From positions 1,984,001 to 2,048,000 of the forward strand of contig NZ_VFRA01000001.1 of NCBI RefSeq assembly GCF_006788895.1: a stretch of DNA of 64,000 nt. Direction: 5' to 3'. The position numbers and the translations under genes are program-made. Shown one piece after another: positions 22,125 to 32,889 of this stretch. Each line of letters begins with the position of its first letter. The stretch's first letter is position 1. This DNA is from Rhodoglobus vestalii. GTDB taxonomy: Bacteria > Actinomycetota > Actinomycetes > Actinomycetales > Microbacteriaceae. The notes under the pieces are model-generated. The model worked only from the letters and a program-made list of their open reading frames with translations. It was not told the origin of the DNA and did not search any database.

Positions 22125-22154
22125 TTGACCCCGGCCGCTCCGGGGGGTTATTAT
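22125..22154 (+). promoter_or_regulatory. Probable promoter of the str operon (rpsL-rpsG-fusA-tuf)
   Basis: TTGACC (22125-22130) and TATTAT (22149-22154) are 18 bases apart, a near-consensus sigma-A promoter. The spacer itself contains a hairpin CCCCGG/CCGGGG (22129-22134 with 22140-22145) followed by a T-rich stretch that reads as a short terminator for transcription from upstream. The leader to rpsL would be about 216 bases. Confidence 0.65.
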
Positions 22155-22376
22155 TTCTGATGTGTGCGCTTTGTCGTGCGCGTGAATTGTTGCCGCTGGC
22201 ACAAACCGCTGTGCGGAGCTCACGTGCCAGTCACTCCACACCACAGGGTTCAACCTTCCGGCTGGCCCCCACGGCATATCCACAAACCATCCGAACAATT
22301 CTGGTGGAGCGTGGGTCTAGATGAATGCTAACCATCACGACGCTGTCACCGTGCAGCAAAAACAAGGAGTTATTGA

Positions 22377-22751
22377 GTGCCCACCATTCAGCAGTTGGTG
22401 CGTAAGGGACGCACGCCAAAGGTCGTCAAGACCAAGGCCCCCGCCCTTAAGTCCAACCCGCAGCAGCGCGGCGTTTGCACGCGTGTTTATACGACCACCC
22501 CAAAGAAGCCAAACTCGGCGCTTCGCAAGGTCGCTCGTGTCAAGCTTTCCAACGGTACCGAGGTCACCGCATACATTCCCGGAGAAGGCCACAACCTTCA
22601 AGAGCACTCGATGGTGCTCATCCGTGGCGGACGTGTTAAAGACCTTCCTGGTGTCCGCTACAAGATCGTTCGCGGAGCGCTCGACACTCAGGCCGTTAAG
22701 AACCGTAAGCAGGCGCGTAGCCGCTACGGCGCGAAGAAGGATAAGAAGTAA
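22377..22751 (+). CDS. rpsL: 30S ribosomal protein S12
   Basis: Decoding-site protein of the small subunit, 124 aa as usual. The streptomycin-relevant lysines are wild type: K43 in [11 protein letters not shown] and K88 in [13 protein letters not shown]89 is the residue that is methylthiolated in many bacteria. The start is GTG at 22377 after AAGGAG, giving [12 protein letters not shown]. Its stop overlaps the rpsG start by one base (TAATG). Confidence 0.98.
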   Translation: MPTIQQLVRKGRTPKVVKTKAPALKSNPQQRGVCTRVYTTTPKKPNSALRKVARVKLSNGTEVTAYIPGEGHNLQEHSMVLIRGGRVKDLPGVRYKIVRGALDTQAVKNRKQARSRYGAKKDKK

Positions 22752-23221
22752 TGCCTCGTAAAGGACCAGCACCCAAGCGTCCCGTAGTCGCGGATCCGGT
22801 TTACGGCGCACCCATTGTCAGCCAGCTCGTCAACAAGATCCTTCTTGATGGCAAAAAGGGCCTCGCAGAGCGCATCGTTTACGGCGCACTCGCCGGCGTA
22901 ACCGAGAAGACCGGCCAAGACGCCGTCGTCACGCTCAAGAAAGCACTCGACAACGTGCGCCCGACCCTAGAGGTCAAGTCGCGTCGTGTCGGTGGCTCGA
23001 CCTACCAGGTTCCTGTTGAGGTCAAGTCGCACCGTGCAAACACTCTTGCACTGCGTTGGCTCACGAGCTACGCCAAGGGTCGTCGTGAAAAGACGATGAC
23101 TGAGCGTCTCACCAACGAAATCTTGGATGCATCGAACGGACTTGGCGCCGCTGTAAAGCGTCGTGAAGACACCCACAAGATGGCCGAATCCAACAAGGCA
23201 TTCGCACACTACCGCTGGTAG
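22751..23221 (+). CDS. rpsG: 30S ribosomal protein S7
   Basis: Primary binding protein of the 16S rRNA 3' domain, which organises the head of the small subunit and lies at the exit channel. The 156 aa begin [10 protein letters not shown] and end in AFAHYRW, the full normal length. Translation is probably coupled to rpsL by the one-base overlap. A strong hairpin (23235-23267) separates it from fusA. Confidence 0.98.
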   Translation: MPRKGPAPKRPVVADPVYGAPIVSQLVNKILLDGKKGLAERIVYGALAGVTEKTGQDAVVTLKKALDNVRPTLEVKSRRVGGSTYQVPVEVKSHRANTLALRWLTSYAKGRREKTMTERLTNEILDASNGLGAAVKRREDTHKMAESNKAFAHYRW

Positions 23222-23234
23222 TAGCTACTCGTTG

Positions 23235-23267
23235 TGAGGCGAGTCAGGCACTGTCTGACTCGCCTCA
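23235..23267 (+). terminator. Hairpin between rpsG and fusA
   Basis: TGAGGCGAGTCAG (23235-23247) pairs perfectly with CTGACTCGCCTCA (23255-23267) around a seven-base loop. TTGCTGAGTTTCG follows, a weak T-rich tail. It lies inside the str operon, so it probably acts as a partial terminator or processing site that sets fusA-tuf levels apart from rpsL-rpsG. Confidence 0.65.
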
Positions 23268-23310
23268 TTGCTGAGTTTCGTTCTTCACCAACAAACTTTC
23301 GGAGGAACCT

Positions 23311-25425
23311 GTGGCACAGGACGTGCTCACGGACCTAAAAAAGGTCCGCAACATTGGCATCATGGCTCACATCGATGCTGGCAAGACCACCACGACAGAG
23401 CGCATCCTGTACTACACGGGTGTAAACCACAAGATCGGTGAGACTCACGACGGCGCTTCGACCACAGACTGGATGGAGCAAGAGCAAGAGCGTGGCATCA
23501 CGATCACCTCTGCCGCTGTGACGTGTTTCTGGGACAAAAACCAGATCAACATTATTGACACCCCCGGCCACGTTGACTTCACCGTCGAGGTGGAGCGTTC
23601 GCTCCGCGTTCTCGACGGTGCCGTTGCCGTGTTCGACGGTAAAGAGGGTGTGGAGCCGCAGTCGGAGACTGTATGGCGTCAGGCCGACAAGTACGACGTA
23701 CCCCGCATCTGTTTCGTCAACAAGATGGACAAGATGGGTGCAGATTTTTACTACACCGTCGACACCATCGTTAAACGCCTCGGCGCACGCCCGCTGGTCC
23801 TTCAGCTGCCCATCGGGCTCGAGTCCGCATTTGAGGGCGTTGTTGACCTCGTCGAAATGCGTGCACTGACGTGGCGTGGAGACTCCAAGGGTGACGTCGA
23901 GATGGGCTCTAAGTACGCCATCGAAGAGATCCCAGAAGACCTCAAGGAGAAGGCTGCTCAATACCGCACCGCCCTCCTCGAAGTTGTTGCTGAGACCGAT
24001 GACGCCATCATGGAACGCTATTTCGCCGGCGAAGAGATCACCGTTCCCGAGATCAAAGCTGCGATCCGTAAGCTCACCGTGAACAGCGAAATCTACCCGG
24101 TGCTGTGTGGTTCAGCGTTCAAGAACCGCGGCGTTCAGCCGATGCTTGACGCCGTTATTGACTACCTTCCCTCGCCTGTCGACGTGCCTCCGCTGGAAGC
24201 ACACTCGCCTCGCGACGAAGAGAAGATCATCATCCGCAAGCCAGAGTCGACTGAGCCGTTCGCGGCTCTCGCCTTCAAGGTTGCCGTTCACCCCTTCTTT
24301 GGTCGCCTCACGTACATTCGCGTGTATTCGGGACGACTCGACTCCGGTGGGGCTGTAGCTAACTCGACCAAGGGCAAGAAGGAGCGCATTGGCAAGATCT
24401 TCCAGATGGCCGCCAACAAAGAAATTCCTGTCGACAGCGTCACCGCGGGTCACATCTACGCCGTCATCGGCCTCAAGGACACCACAACCGGTGACACCCT
24501 GTGTGACCTCAACGACCAGGTCGTACTTGAGTCGATGACGTTCCCCGACCCCGTGATCGAGGTAGCGATCGAGCCGAAGACGAAGGCCGACCAAGAGAAG
24601 CTGGGTATCGCTATCCAGAAGCTCGCCGAAGAAGACCCCACGTTCCGTACCGAACAGAACCAGGAAACTGGCCAGACGGTTATCAAGGGAATGGGTGAAC
24701 TTCACCTCGACATCCTCGTAGACCGCATGAAGCGCGAATTCAACGTTGAAGCCAACGTCGGTAAGCCGCAGGTTGCGTACCGCGAAACGCTTCGTCGCGT
24801 TGTGGAGAAGCACGACTACACCCACAAGAAGCAGACGGGTGGATCGGGTCAATTCGCTAAGGTGCAGATCTCGCTTGAGCCGATGGAAGTCGAAGGCGAC
24901 AAGGTTTACGAATTCGTGAACAAGGTCACTGGTGGGCGTATTCCCCGCGAATACATCAACTCGATTGACCAGGGTTTTCAGGCTTCGATGGGTGTCGGAG
25001 TTCTCGCAGGATTCCCCATGGTTGGCGTTAAGGGAATCATCCTCGATGGTGCCGCTCACGATGTTGATTCGTCAGAAATGGCGTTCAAGATTGCGGGCAC
25101 GATGGCATTCAAAGAGGCCGCGCGCAAGGCCGACCCCGTTCTCCTCGAGCCGCTCATGGCGGTCGAGGTTCGTACTCCCGAGGAGTACATGGGAGATGTC
25201 ATTGGTGACCTCAACAGTCGCCGCGGGCAGATCCAGTCCATGGAGGATGCGACCGGCGTTAAGGTCGTTCGCGCCCACGTACCGCTGTCGGAAATGTTCG
25301 GCTACGTCGGTGACTTGAGGTCGAAGACCTCGGGTCGCGCGGTGTACTCGATGACGTTCGACAGTTACTCTGAGGTTCCCCGTGCGGTAGCTGATGAGAT
25401 TATTCAAAAGAACAAGGGCGAGTAA
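23311..25425 (+). CDS. fusA: Elongation factor G
   Basis: Ribosomal translocase GTPase, 704 aa. G-domain motifs are [12 protein letters not shown] (G1), DTPGHVDF (G3) and NKMDKMGAD (G4), followed by domains II-V; domain IV/V residues such as [15 protein letters not shown] are intact. GTG at 23311 follows CGGAGGAA. tuf lies 109 bases downstream in the same direction. Confidence 0.98.
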   Translation: MAQDVLTDLKKVRNIGIMAHIDAGKTTTTERILYYTGVNHKIGETHDGASTTDWMEQEQERGITITSAAVTCFWDKNQINIIDTPGHVDFTVEVERSLRVLDGAVAVFDGKEGVEPQSETVWRQADKYDVPRICFVNKMDKMGADFYYTVDTIVKRLGARPLVLQLPIGLESAFEGVVDLVEMRALTWRGDSKGDVEMGSKYAIEEIPEDLKEKAAQYRTALLEVVAETDDAIMERYFAGEEITVPEIKAAIRKLTVNSEIYPVLCGSAFKNRGVQPMLDAVIDYLPSPVDVPPLEAHSPRDEEKIIIRKPESTEPFAALAFKVAVHPFFGRLTYIRVYSGRLDSGGAVANSTKGKKERIGKIFQMAANKEIPVDSVTAGHIYAVIGLKDTTTGDTLCDLNDQVVLESMTFPDPVIEVAIEPKTKADQEKLGIAIQKLAEEDPTFRTEQNQETGQTVIKGMGELHLDILVDRMKREFNVEANVGKPQVAYRETLRRVVEKHDYTHKKQTGGSGQFAKVQISLEPMEVEGDKVYEFVNKVTGGRIPREYINSIDQGFQASMGVGVLAGFPMVGVKGIILDGAAHDVDSSEMAFKIAGTMAFKEAARKADPVLLEPLMAVEVRTPEEYMGDVIGDLNSRRGQIQSMEDATGVKVVRAHVPLSEMFGYVGDLRSKTSGRAVYSMTFDSYSEVPRAVADEIIQKNKGE

Positions 25426-25534
25426 TCGCCGCACTACCAGCGCGCAACTAACATAGATACACACCAACTTGCGAAACATTCGGCTGTGACAAGTCGCCGG
25501 ATGCGGAGCAACTAAGTCCTGAGGAGGACCTACA

Positions 25535-26728
25535 GTGGCTAAGGCCAAGTTCGAGCGGACCAAGCCGCACGTAAACATCGGAACCATCGGTCACGTTGAC
25601 CACGGAAAGACCACACTCACCGCAGCCATCTCGAAGGTACTTGCAGACAAGTTCCCCTCGTCGACTAACGTGCAGCGTGACTTCTCGTCGATTGACTCGG
25701 CTCCGGAAGAGCGTCAGCGCGGTATTACCATCAACATCTCGCACGTTGAGTACGAGACCCCCAAGCGCCACTACGCCCACGTAGACGCTCCGGGCCACGC
25801 CGACTACATCAAGAACATGATCACCGGTGCAGCTCAGATGGACGGTGCAATCCTCGTGGTTGCTGCGACCGACGGACCGATGGCTCAGACTCGCGAGCAC
25901 GTTCTGCTCGCGAAGCAGGTTGGTGTTCCTTACCTGCTCGTAGCACTCAACAAGTCCGACATGGTTGACGACGAAGAGATCCTTGAGCTCGTTGAGCTCG
26001 AGGTTCGCGAACTCCTCTCCAGCCAGGGCTTCGATGGCGACAACGTTCCTGTTGTTCGCGTATCTGGACTCAAGGCTCTTGAGGGCGACGAGAAGTGGAC
26101 CCAGTCCATCCTTGACCTCATGGTTGCTGTTGACGAGAACGTTCCTGACCCCATCCGCGACAAGGACAAGCCGTTCTTGATGCCGGTTGAAGACGTCTTC
26201 ACGATCACCGGTCGTGGAACCGTTGTTACGGGTCGCGCCGAGCGTGGAACTCTCGCCATCAACTCCGACATCGAGATTGTGGGAATCCGTCCGACCCAGA
26301 AGACCACGGTCACTGGTATCGAGATGTTCCACAAGCAGCTCGACGAGGCGTGGGCCGGCGAGAACTGTGGTCTGCTGCTTCGTGGAACGAAGCGTGAAGA
26401 TGTAGAGCGTGGCCAGGTTGTTGTTAAGCCTGGTTCCGTTACTCCTCACACCAACTTCGAGGGAACCGCATACATCCTTTCCAAGGATGAGGGTGGGCGT
26501 CACAACCCGTTCTATGCGAACTACCGTCCGCAGTTCTACTTCCGCACCACCGACGTCACCGGCGTCATCACGTTGCCCGAGGGCACCGAGATGGTTATGC
26601 CCGGCGACACCACTGACATGACCGTTGAGCTCATTCAGCCCATCGCCATGGAAGAGGGCCTCGGCTTCGCTATCCGTGAGGGTGGCCGCACCGTAGGTGC
26701 CGGTAAGGTAACCAAGGTTCTGGCGTAA
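25535..26728 (+). CDS. tuf: Elongation factor Tu
   Basis: GTPase that delivers aminoacyl-tRNA to the ribosome, 397 aa. Motifs: [10 protein letters not shown] (G1), [12 protein letters not shown] (G3), NKSDMVDD (G4). The C-terminal beta-barrel ends [13 protein letters not shown]. The start is GTG at 25535 after a strong GAGGAGGA site. A strong terminator follows at 26745-26780. Codon choice is highly biased, as expected for one of the most abundant proteins. Confidence 0.98.
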   Translation: MAKAKFERTKPHVNIGTIGHVDHGKTTLTAAISKVLADKFPSSTNVQRDFSSIDSAPEERQRGITINISHVEYETPKRHYAHVDAPGHADYIKNMITGAAQMDGAILVVAATDGPMAQTREHVLLAKQVGVPYLLVALNKSDMVDDEEILELVELEVRELLSSQGFDGDNVPVVRVSGLKALEGDEKWTQSILDLMVAVDENVPDPIRDKDKPFLMPVEDVFTITGRGTVVTGRAERGTLAINSDIEIVGIRPTQKTTVTGIEMFHKQLDEAWAGENCGLLLRGTKREDVERGQVVVKPGSVTPHTNFEGTAYILSKDEGGRHNPFYANYRPQFYFRTTDVTGVITLPEGTEMVMPGDTTDMTVELIQPIAMEEGLGFAIREGGRTVGAGKVTKVLA

Positions 26729-26744
26729 CTCCAGCACTCATTAC

Positions 26745-26780
26745 GACAGAGGGTCGAGCCGAAAGGCTCGGCCCTCTGTC
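26745..26780 (+). terminator. Terminator of the str operon
   Basis: A 16-pair stem (26745-26760 with 26765-26780, one G-T pair) closes a GAAA tetraloop. The stem core is GAGGGTCGAGCC. It ends 16 bases before the stop of the convergent IclR-type gene and may serve both directions. Confidence 0.88.
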
Positions 26781-26795
26781 GGTTAACGGGGCTGA

Positions 26796-27563
26796 CTAGC
26801 TGGTGCGTCCGGTGAGCCGGGCCGTGAGTGCGCGGGCGGCGGCGACGGTCGCGGCACCGAGCTCATCCCAGAGATTCTCAACGGCATCCGCCCTAAAGGT
26901 GAGGCCAATAGCGGCCGAGGGGTGACCGTTGCGATCAAAGGATGCCGCCCCCACGGAGGCGTAGTCGGTGGTCACGTCACCGATCTCCATCGCCCACCCA
27001 CGTTCTCGCGTGGCGGTGAGCAGTTGGCTCAGCTCCGGGAGTGTTTGGGGGCCTGCGGAGTGGCGACGCGTGAGCGAACTTCGTGTGGGGTAGATGGCGC
27101 GCACTTGAGGCGCGGTCAGTTGGGCGAGCATTGCTCTCCCGGTGGCGGTGAGGTGTGCTGGCAATCGCACTCCGACGGCGGATACTGTCGTCGGTGCTCG
27201 GGAGCCTTGAACGCGCGCCGCGTAGCTGACTTCGCCACCGCTCAGCACAGCAAGGTGGGCCACCACCGGGATGGGTGCTTGGCTTGCCAGGCTGTGCATG
27301 AGGGTGGTGGCCAGCCGCGACAGGCGTTCGTTGCGCACAGCCGAGGAGCCAATCTCAGAGACGAGTGAACTGAGACCGTAGGTACGATCCTCCGGGTAGT
27401 GCACGACAAAACCTTCATCGATCATCACCGCCAGCAGTTGGTAGACGGATGACCGTGGAAGGGTCAGCTCGCGCGCGAGGCTTGATGCCTGCACGGGTCC
27501 GGGCCGGGAGGCGAGGTGTCGAAGCACCGCCATGGTGTTGCGGGCCGCCGGGATCTCAGTCAC
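26796..27563 (-). CDS. IclR-family transcriptional regulator, likely controls hut genes
   Basis: A 255-residue regulator. The frame is open back to 27695, into hutH, but GTG at 27563 has AGGAG six bases upstream and clears both hutH and the palindrome at 27572-27589, so I start there (N-terminus MTEIPAARNTMAVLRHL). The N-terminal winged helix-turn-helix spans about residues 5-65 (SSLARELTLPRSSVYQLL), followed by an IclR effector domain with VGVRLPAHLTATGRAMLAQL. It is divergent from hutH; histidine or urocanate as its effector is inference. Confidence 0.85.
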   Translation of the reverse strand: MTEIPAARNTMAVLRHLASRPGPVQASSLARELTLPRSSVYQLLAVMIDEGFVVHYPEDRTYGLSSLVSEIGSSAVRNERLSRLATTLMHSLASQAPIPVVAHLAVLSGGEVSYAARVQGSRAPTTVSAVGVRLPAHLTATGRAMLAQLTAPQVRAIYPTRSSLTRRHSAGPQTLPELSQLLTATRERGWAMEIGDVTTDYASVGAASFDRNGHPSAAIGLTFRADAVENLWDELGAATVAAARALTARLTGRTS

Positions 27564-27571
27564 GCCGCTCC

Positions 27572-27589
27572 TGTCTGGTATTTCAGACA
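27572..27589. promoter_or_regulatory. Palindromic operator candidate between the IclR-type gene and hutH
   Basis: TGTCTG (27572-27577) and CAGACA (27584-27589) form a perfect inverted repeat with a six-base spacer. It lies 9 to 26 bases upstream of the regulator start at 27563 and about 55 bases upstream of hutH. Its position fits autoregulation plus control of hutH, as is common for IclR-type proteins. Confidence 0.55.
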
Positions 27590-27642
27590 CCATATCGCGA
27601 AAGCCCCTCGCGGGGGAAGAGTGAAGAGCGTTCACTGGGAGC

Positions 27643-29187
27643 ATGAACTTTGACCCAGCTGCAAACGTCACCATCGGCGTCGGCCCCCTAAGCATTCATG
27701 ACGTCGTTGCCGTAGCGAGGTATGGCGCGCCAGTGCACCTTGACCCCGCAGCGTACGAAGCGATCTCAGCATCCCGTGCCGTTGTCGAGGCACTGGCCGA
27801 CGATGTTCGACCACACTACGGAGTCTCCACCGGTTTCGGCGCCCTCGCCACCAAACACATCGCCCCCGAACAGCGTGTGCAACTTCAGCGCTCGCTCGTG
27901 CGCAGTCACGCAGCGAGTTCGGGCGCAGAAATGGACGCCGAAGTCGTTCGCGCAACCATGTTGCTTCGCCTCTCCACAATGGCAACCGGGCGCACCGGAG
28001 TTCGACCAGTTGTGGCCGAAACCTATGCCGCACTGCTCAATGCGGGCATCACACCGATCGTCGGCGAATACGGAAGCCTCGGCTGTTCCGGCGACCTCGC
28101 GCCGCTCGCCCACTGCGCACTGGCCGCCATGGGCGAAGGAGACGTGCGGGTTGCCGGCGAACTGATGTCGGCATCCGCCGCATTACGGGCAGCGGGCATT
28201 GAACCGGTGGTGCTGCACGAAAAAGAAGGTCTCGCCCTCATCAACGGCACCGACGGAATGCTCGGGATGCTGTCGCTGGCAATCACCGACCTCTCGACAC
28301 TGCTCACCACCGCCGACCTCGCCGCCGCGATGAGTGTTGAGGGCCTAGCCGGCACCGATCGCGTGTTCGCTGATGACCTGCAGCAGCTTCGGCCACATCC
28401 CGGGCAAGCACACTCGGCAGCCAACATGCGCGCGGTACTGCGCGGATCTGGCGCGATCGCGGCCCACACCACTACCGGTTTCACCCGGGTACAGGATGCG
28501 TACTCACTGCGCTGTGCACCCCAGGTTCACGGCGCCGCTCGCGACACCGTTGACCACACCATTCTGGTGGCCAATCGCGAGCTGGCCAGCGCCATCGACA
28601 ACCCGGTCGTCACGCTCGATGGGCGGCTGGAATCGAACGGCAACTTCCATGGGGCACCGGTCGGCTATGCGCTCGACTTTCTGGCCATTGTCAGTGCGGA
28701 TGTCGCCAGCATGAGCGAGCGCCGCACCGACCGCTTTCTTGACAGCAACCGCAACGGTGGGCTCAATGCGTTCCTCGCCGGTGACCCCGGGGTTGACTCG
28801 GGGCACATGATTGCGCAGTACACGCAGGCGGGCATCGTCAGTGAGCTGAAGCGACTGGCTGCTCCAGCATCCGTCGACTCCATTCCCACCAGTGCCATGC
28901 AAGAAGACCACGTATCGATGGGCTGGAGTGCTGGGCTGAAACTGCGTCGAAGTGTCGATGGACTTTCGCGCGTCGTTGCGATCGAGCTTCTGACGGCGGC
29001 TCGCGGGATTGAGATGCGGGGAGAGGGGCAGTCACCCGTCTCTGAAGCCGTCATCACGGCAATTCGCGAGCGCGTGCCCGGGGTCGGCCCCGACCGCTAC
29101 CTCGCACCGGATATTGCCGCCGCCGTCGAACTCGTTCAGTCCGGTGCCCTGTTGGCCGCGGCCAGAACCGTCACCGAACTTCACTAG
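27643..29187 (+). CDS. hutH: Histidine ammonia-lyase
   Basis: Converts L-histidine to urocanate and ammonia, the first step of histidine degradation, in the cytoplasm. The MIO cofactor is made from C148-S149-G150 in GSLGCSGDLAPLAH; Cys instead of the more common Ala at the first position also occurs in Streptomyces enzymes. VSTGFGALA (61-69) carries the conserved tyrosine-loop region just after HYG. The length of 514 aa is normal. ATG 27643 follows TGGGAGC. hutU begins 42 bases downstream. Confidence 0.95.
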   Translation: MNFDPAANVTIGVGPLSIHDVVAVARYGAPVHLDPAAYEAISASRAVVEALADDVRPHYGVSTGFGALATKHIAPEQRVQLQRSLVRSHAASSGAEMDAEVVRATMLLRLSTMATGRTGVRPVVAETYAALLNAGITPIVGEYGSLGCSGDLAPLAHCALAAMGEGDVRVAGELMSASAALRAAGIEPVVLHEKEGLALINGTDGMLGMLSLAITDLSTLLTTADLAAAMSVEGLAGTDRVFADDLQQLRPHPGQAHSAANMRAVLRGSGAIAAHTTTGFTRVQDAYSLRCAPQVHGAARDTVDHTILVANRELASAIDNPVVTLDGRLESNGNFHGAPVGYALDFLAIVSADVASMSERRTDRFLDSNRNGGLNAFLAGDPGVDSGHMIAQYTQAGIVSELKRLAAPASVDSIPTSAMQEDHVSMGWSAGLKLRRSVDGLSRVVAIELLTAARGIEMRGEGQSPVSEAVITAIRERVPGVGPDRYLAPDIAAAVELVQSGALLAAARTVTELH

Positions 29188-29229
29188 CAACCGACTTTTA
29201 CCCGTCAACGAATTTCACAAGGAGCAATC

Positions 29230-30879
29230 ATGATTAGGGCACACCGCGGAAGCACCCTCAACACTCTGGGCTGGCAGCAGGAGGGCGCCCTGCGCATGCT
29301 GCAAAACAACCTCGACCCTGAGGTTGCTGAACATCCCGAAGATCTCGTGGTTTATGGCGGCACGGGCAAGGCTGCCCGCGACTGGCCGAGCTATCACGCG
29401 ATTGTGCGCTCGCTGACTACCCTCAAGAATGACGAGACCCTGCTCGTTCAGTCCGGCAAGCCCGTGGGCGTCATGCAGACCCATGAGTGGGCGCCGCGGG
29501 TGCTGCTGGCCAACTCCAACCTGGTGGGCGACTGGGCCAACTGGGATGAATTCCGCCGACTCGAACAGCTCGGTCTCACCATGTACGGCCAAATGACGGC
29601 GGGCTCGTGGATTTACATCGGCACTCAGGGCATTCTGCAGGGCACCTATGAAACATTCGCTGCGGTCGCGGCAAAACGTTTCGGCGGAACACTGGCCGGC
29701 ACCATTACTCTCACGGCTGGCCTCGGAGGTATGGGCGGCGCTCAGCCGCTGGCCGTAACCATGAATGATGGTGTCGCGATCTGTATCGATGTTGACCAGA
29801 GTCGCATCACTCGCCGCATTGATCACGGCTACCTCGATGTTGAGGCCAAGTCGCTTGCGCACGCAGTCGAACTGGCGGTAGCGGCACGCGACGCCAAGAA
29901 GCCACTCTCGATTGGTGTGCTGGCCAATGCCGCCGCTGCAGTTCCCGAGCTTCTCGCGATGGGTGCCCCCATTGACATCGTCACCGACCAGACCAGCGCA
30001 CACGACCCGCTGGCGTACCTTCCGCTTGGCGTCAACTTCGATGATTGGAAGAGTGCAAGAAAGGATCCCGGCTTCGCTCAGCGCTCGCGCGAATCGATGG
30101 CAGTTCACGTTGAGGGCATGGTTGGATTTCAGCAGCAGGGAGCCGAAGTTTTCGATTACGGCAACAACCTCCGCACCGAGGCGCTCGCGGCGGGCTATGC
30201 AAATGCGTTCGCTTTTCCCGGCTTCGTTCCGGCCTACATTCGTCCCCTGTTCGCCGAGGGTAAGGGGCCCTTCCGGTGGGCCGCGCTCAGTGGTGAGGCC
30301 AGCGACATCCATAAGACGGATCAAGCGATCCTCACGCTCTTTCCCGAAAACGAATCGCTGGCACGCTGGATCAAGCTCGCGGGCGACCGGGTGCACTTCG
30401 AGGGTCTTCCCGCGCGCATTTGCTGGCTCGGCTATGGCGAGCGCGACAAGGCGGGGTTGCTCTTCAACGACATGGTTGCCTCGGGCGAACTTGCCGCACC
30501 GCTGGCTATTGGTCGCGATCACCTCGATAGCGGTTCGGTTGCGTCTCCCTACCGCGAGACGGAAGCGATGAAGGATGGCTCCGATGCCATCGCTGACTGG
30601 CCGCTTCTGAACGCACTGGTCAATACCTCGTCGGGTGCAACCTGGGTGTCGATTCACCACGGTGGTGGCGTCGGGATTGGTCGTTCGATCCACGCCGGGC
30701 AGGTCACGGTCGCCGACGGCACCGACCTGGCCGCGCAAAAACTGGAGCGTGTCTTGACCAACGATCCGGGCATGGGGGTGATTCGCCACGTGGATGCTGG
30801 CTACGATGAGGCCATCGCCGTTGCCGACAACCTTGGCGTACGCATCCCGATGACGGAGGGTGACAATGCTCAGCTCTGA
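29230..30879 (+). CDS. hutU: Urocanate hydratase
   Basis: NAD-dependent enzyme that adds water to urocanate to form imidazolonepropionate, the second step of the pathway. At 549 aa it has the family landmarks [33 protein letters not shown], the NAD-binding [14 protein letters not shown] and the C-terminal [20 protein letters not shown] 29230 follows AAGGAGCAATC. Its 3' end overlaps the start of the next gene by 14 bases. Confidence 0.96.
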   Translation: MIRAHRGSTLNTLGWQQEGALRMLQNNLDPEVAEHPEDLVVYGGTGKAARDWPSYHAIVRSLTTLKNDETLLVQSGKPVGVMQTHEWAPRVLLANSNLVGDWANWDEFRRLEQLGLTMYGQMTAGSWIYIGTQGILQGTYETFAAVAAKRFGGTLAGTITLTAGLGGMGGAQPLAVTMNDGVAICIDVDQSRITRRIDHGYLDVEAKSLAHAVELAVAARDAKKPLSIGVLANAAAAVPELLAMGAPIDIVTDQTSAHDPLAYLPLGVNFDDWKSARKDPGFAQRSRESMAVHVEGMVGFQQQGAEVFDYGNNLRTEALAAGYANAFAFPGFVPAYIRPLFAEGKGPFRWAALSGEASDIHKTDQAILTLFPENESLARWIKLAGDRVHFEGLPARICWLGYGERDKAGLLFNDMVASGELAAPLAIGRDHLDSGSVASPYRETEAMKDGSDAIADWPLLNALVNTSSGATWVSIHHGGGVGIGRSIHAGQVTVADGTDLAAQKLERVLTNDPGMGVIRHVDAGYDEAIAVADNLGVRIPMTEGDNAQL

Positions 30880-31723
30880 CCCACTGTGGCCGCGCGCGGG
30901 GGATTGGCCTTCGCAGGTCAACGATGAGTGGGCGGATGTCGCACTGATCGGCATGCCAACGTCGCGTACGTCGCTTTCTCCGACTCAGGCGCACACCACG
31001 CCTACCGCGGTGCGGGAGGCACTGCGGCGATATGCCGCGCTGACCGATCTTCGCATCGTCGACGTCGGTAACGTGCGTGAGCCTGACCTCAACGAGCAGG
31101 GGGCGATTGATGCGGTTGCAGGCGTGCGCGCTGAACTGGTCATCGCCCTGGGTGGTGACAACGCGGCGACGGTGCCAACGACGTTGGGCCGGTGGGGCAG
31201 CAACCTTCCCAAGGCCGGGTTGATCACGCTCGACGCCCACTATGACCTGCGCGACGGCACGACCAATGGTTCGCCGGTTCGTCGGCTGCTTGAGGCGGGG
31301 CTCGATGGGCGCCGTGTGGTGCAGATCGGGATCGAACCGCTCGCCAATTCGCTCGCCTATGCCCAGCGTGCCCGGGATGCCGGAATCACCGTGATCACTC
31401 GCGAAGAGTTGTTGACCCGCCCGATGGCCGACGTGATGGCACAGGCGCTAGAAATTGCGGGGGCGGGCGGCGGGCCCATCCACGTTGATCTCGATGTCGA
31501 TGTCTGTGATCGCGCAATCGCCCCGGGGTGCCCCGCTTCGGTTCCCGGCGGCATCTCGGCACTGGAGCTGCGCACGGCAGCGCGTCTCGCCGGCGCGCAT
31601 CCGGCCGTCGCATCGATTGACCTGGTCGAGGTGGATGCCGCCGCCGACTCCGCCGATGAACGGACCGTTCGACTGGTGGCACTCTGTGTTCTCGAGGCGA
31701 TCTCGGGGGTTGCGTCGCGATGA
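30866..31723 (+). CDS. hutG: Formimidoylglutamase-like ureohydrolase
   Basis: Arginase-fold Mn enzyme, here most likely splitting N-formimino-glutamate to glutamate and formamide, the last step of the pathway. A GTG at 30860 is possible, but ATG 30866 has GGAGGG (30855-30860) at better spacing; 285 aa. Metal motifs are DAHYD (residues 123-127) and DVDVCD (210-215). The first metal motif reads GGDNA (96-100) where most ureohydrolases have GGDHS, so a histidine ligand is replaced by asparagine; DPAFAPG is DRAIAPG. The operon context gives the HutG call; substrate is inferred. Confidence 0.82.
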   Translation: MLSSDPLWPRAGDWPSQVNDEWADVALIGMPTSRTSLSPTQAHTTPTAVREALRRYAALTDLRIVDVGNVREPDLNEQGAIDAVAGVRAELVIALGGDNAATVPTTLGRWGSNLPKAGLITLDAHYDLRDGTTNGSPVRRLLEAGLDGRRVVQIGIEPLANSLAYAQRARDAGITVITREELLTRPMADVMAQALEIAGAGGGPIHVDLDVDVCDRAIAPGCPASVPGGISALELRTAARLAGAHPAVASIDLVEVDAAADSADERTVRLVALCVLEAISGVASR

Positions 31724-32889
31724 CCAGCACCGTCGTTGAGAACATCGGCTCTCTCCTTACTCATGATGCTGAGCGGCCGGAGCTTTCGGACGCTGCGATC
31801 GTGTTCGACGAAGGTCGGGTGCGCTGGTGGGGCGCCTCGTTGGACGCGCCGGCGGCAGACACCAGGGTTGATGCGAGGGGTGGCTGTGTACTCCCGGGTT
31901 TTGTCGACAGCCACAGCCACCTGCTTTTTGCGGGCGATCGTTCGGATGAGTTCGAGGCTCGCATGGCCGGCCAGCGTTACGAGGCTGGCGGGATTCGTTC
32001 CACTGTGAAGCTCTCGCGTGAGGCAAGCGACGAGCAGTTGCTGTCGAATGCGTCGGCGTTGGTTGCCGAGATGCGGCGCCAGGGCACGACGACGATCGAA
32101 ATCAAGAGCGGTTACGGCTTGAGCGTGCCTGACGAAGCACGCATGCTGCGCCTGGCTTCCACCCTGACCTCCGAGACCACCTTTTTGGGGGCACACGTTG
32201 TGCCCGACGAATTTGCGGATGACCGTGCAGCGTACGTGCGCCTGGTCACGGGGGAGATGCTCGATGCCTGTGCTCCCCATTCGCGCTGGATTGACGTGTT
32301 CTGCGACAACGGCGCGTTCTCCGAAGACGAGACGCGCGACATTATCGGCGCCGGCCTTGCTCGAGGGCTGGGTGCCCGCCTGCACGGCGCACAACTGGCT
32401 GAGTCTGGCGCGGTGCTGCTGGCCGTCGAATTGGGAGCCGCCAGCGTCGACCACTGCACCTATCTCAGCGATGCCGATGTGGATGCTCTCTCCGGCAGCA
32501 CCACGGTCGCCGGACTGCTTCCCGGCGTGGAGTTTTCTACGAAACACCCGTTCGTGGATGCACGGCGACTCATCGACGCGGGAGTGACGGTGGCGCTGGC
32601 CAGCGACTGCAATCCGGGTTCCAGCTTCACCTCATCCATCCCATTCTGTATTGCTCTGGCGGTGCGGGAGATGGGAATGACAACACTGGAAGCGGTGACG
32701 GCCGCCACGCTCGGGGGCGCGCAGTCATTGCGTCGTGACGATGTGGGCCACTTGAAGGTGGGTGCGCGGGCAAATGCTCAGATTCTGGATGCTCCCCACT
32801 ACCGCCATGTGGCCTACCGGCCCGGTGTTCCTCTCGTGCAGAGCGTGTTCGTGGATGGCATTCAGGAGTTAGTGAATCAGGCTCGTTGA
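31720..32889 (+). CDS. hutI: Imidazolonepropionase
   Basis: Amidohydrolase-superfamily metalloenzyme that opens the imidazolone ring to give N-formimino-glutamate, the third step of the pathway. At 389 aa it shows the metal motif HSH (65-67) in [15 protein letters not shown], the substrate loop [28 protein letters not shown] and the late ASDCNPGSS aspartate. Its ATG overlaps the hutG stop by four bases, so the order is hutH-hutU-hutG-hutI. No terminator is obvious after it. Confidence 0.95.
   Translation: MTSTVVENIGSLLTHDAERPELSDAAIVFDEGRVRWWGASLDAPAADTRVDARGGCVLPGFVDSHSHLLFAGDRSDEFEARMAGQRYEAGGIRSTVKLSREASDEQLLSNASALVAEMRRQGTTTIEIKSGYGLSVPDEARMLRLASTLTSETTFLGAHVVPDEFADDRAAYVRLVTGEMLDACAPHSRWIDVFCDNGAFSEDETRDIIGAGLARGLGARLHGAQLAESGAVLLAVELGAASVDHCTYLSDADVDALSGSTTVAGLLPGVEFSTKHPFVDARRLIDAGVTVALASDCNPGSSFTSSIPFCIALAVREMGMTTLEAVTAATLGGAQSLRRDDVGHLKVGARANAQILDAPHYRHVAYRPGVPLVQSVFVDGIQELVNQAR

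Larger units (their letters stand above)
22070..22376 (+). other. Gap between membrane protein gene and rpsL
   Basis: This 307-base stretch holds a small hairpin (22078-22092), the rpsL promoter with a nested hairpin (22125-22154), and a leader of about 216 bases ending in the AAGGAG ribosome site of rpsL. I see no gene in it on either strand. Confidence 0.7.

Noticed and set aside
22125..22156. A riboswitch or thermosensor before rpsL
   Set aside because: The hairpin lies between the -35 and -10 boxes, so it would be upstream of the transcript made from that promoter.
27604..27615. CCCC/GGGG hairpin in the hutH leader as an attenuator
   Set aside because: Only four pairs and no competing structure or T-run; probably chance in GC-rich DNA.
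29215..30954. 579-residue open frame on the minus strand across hutU
   Set aside because: It is antisense to a clear urocanate hydratase gene and has no recognisable motif or start signal.
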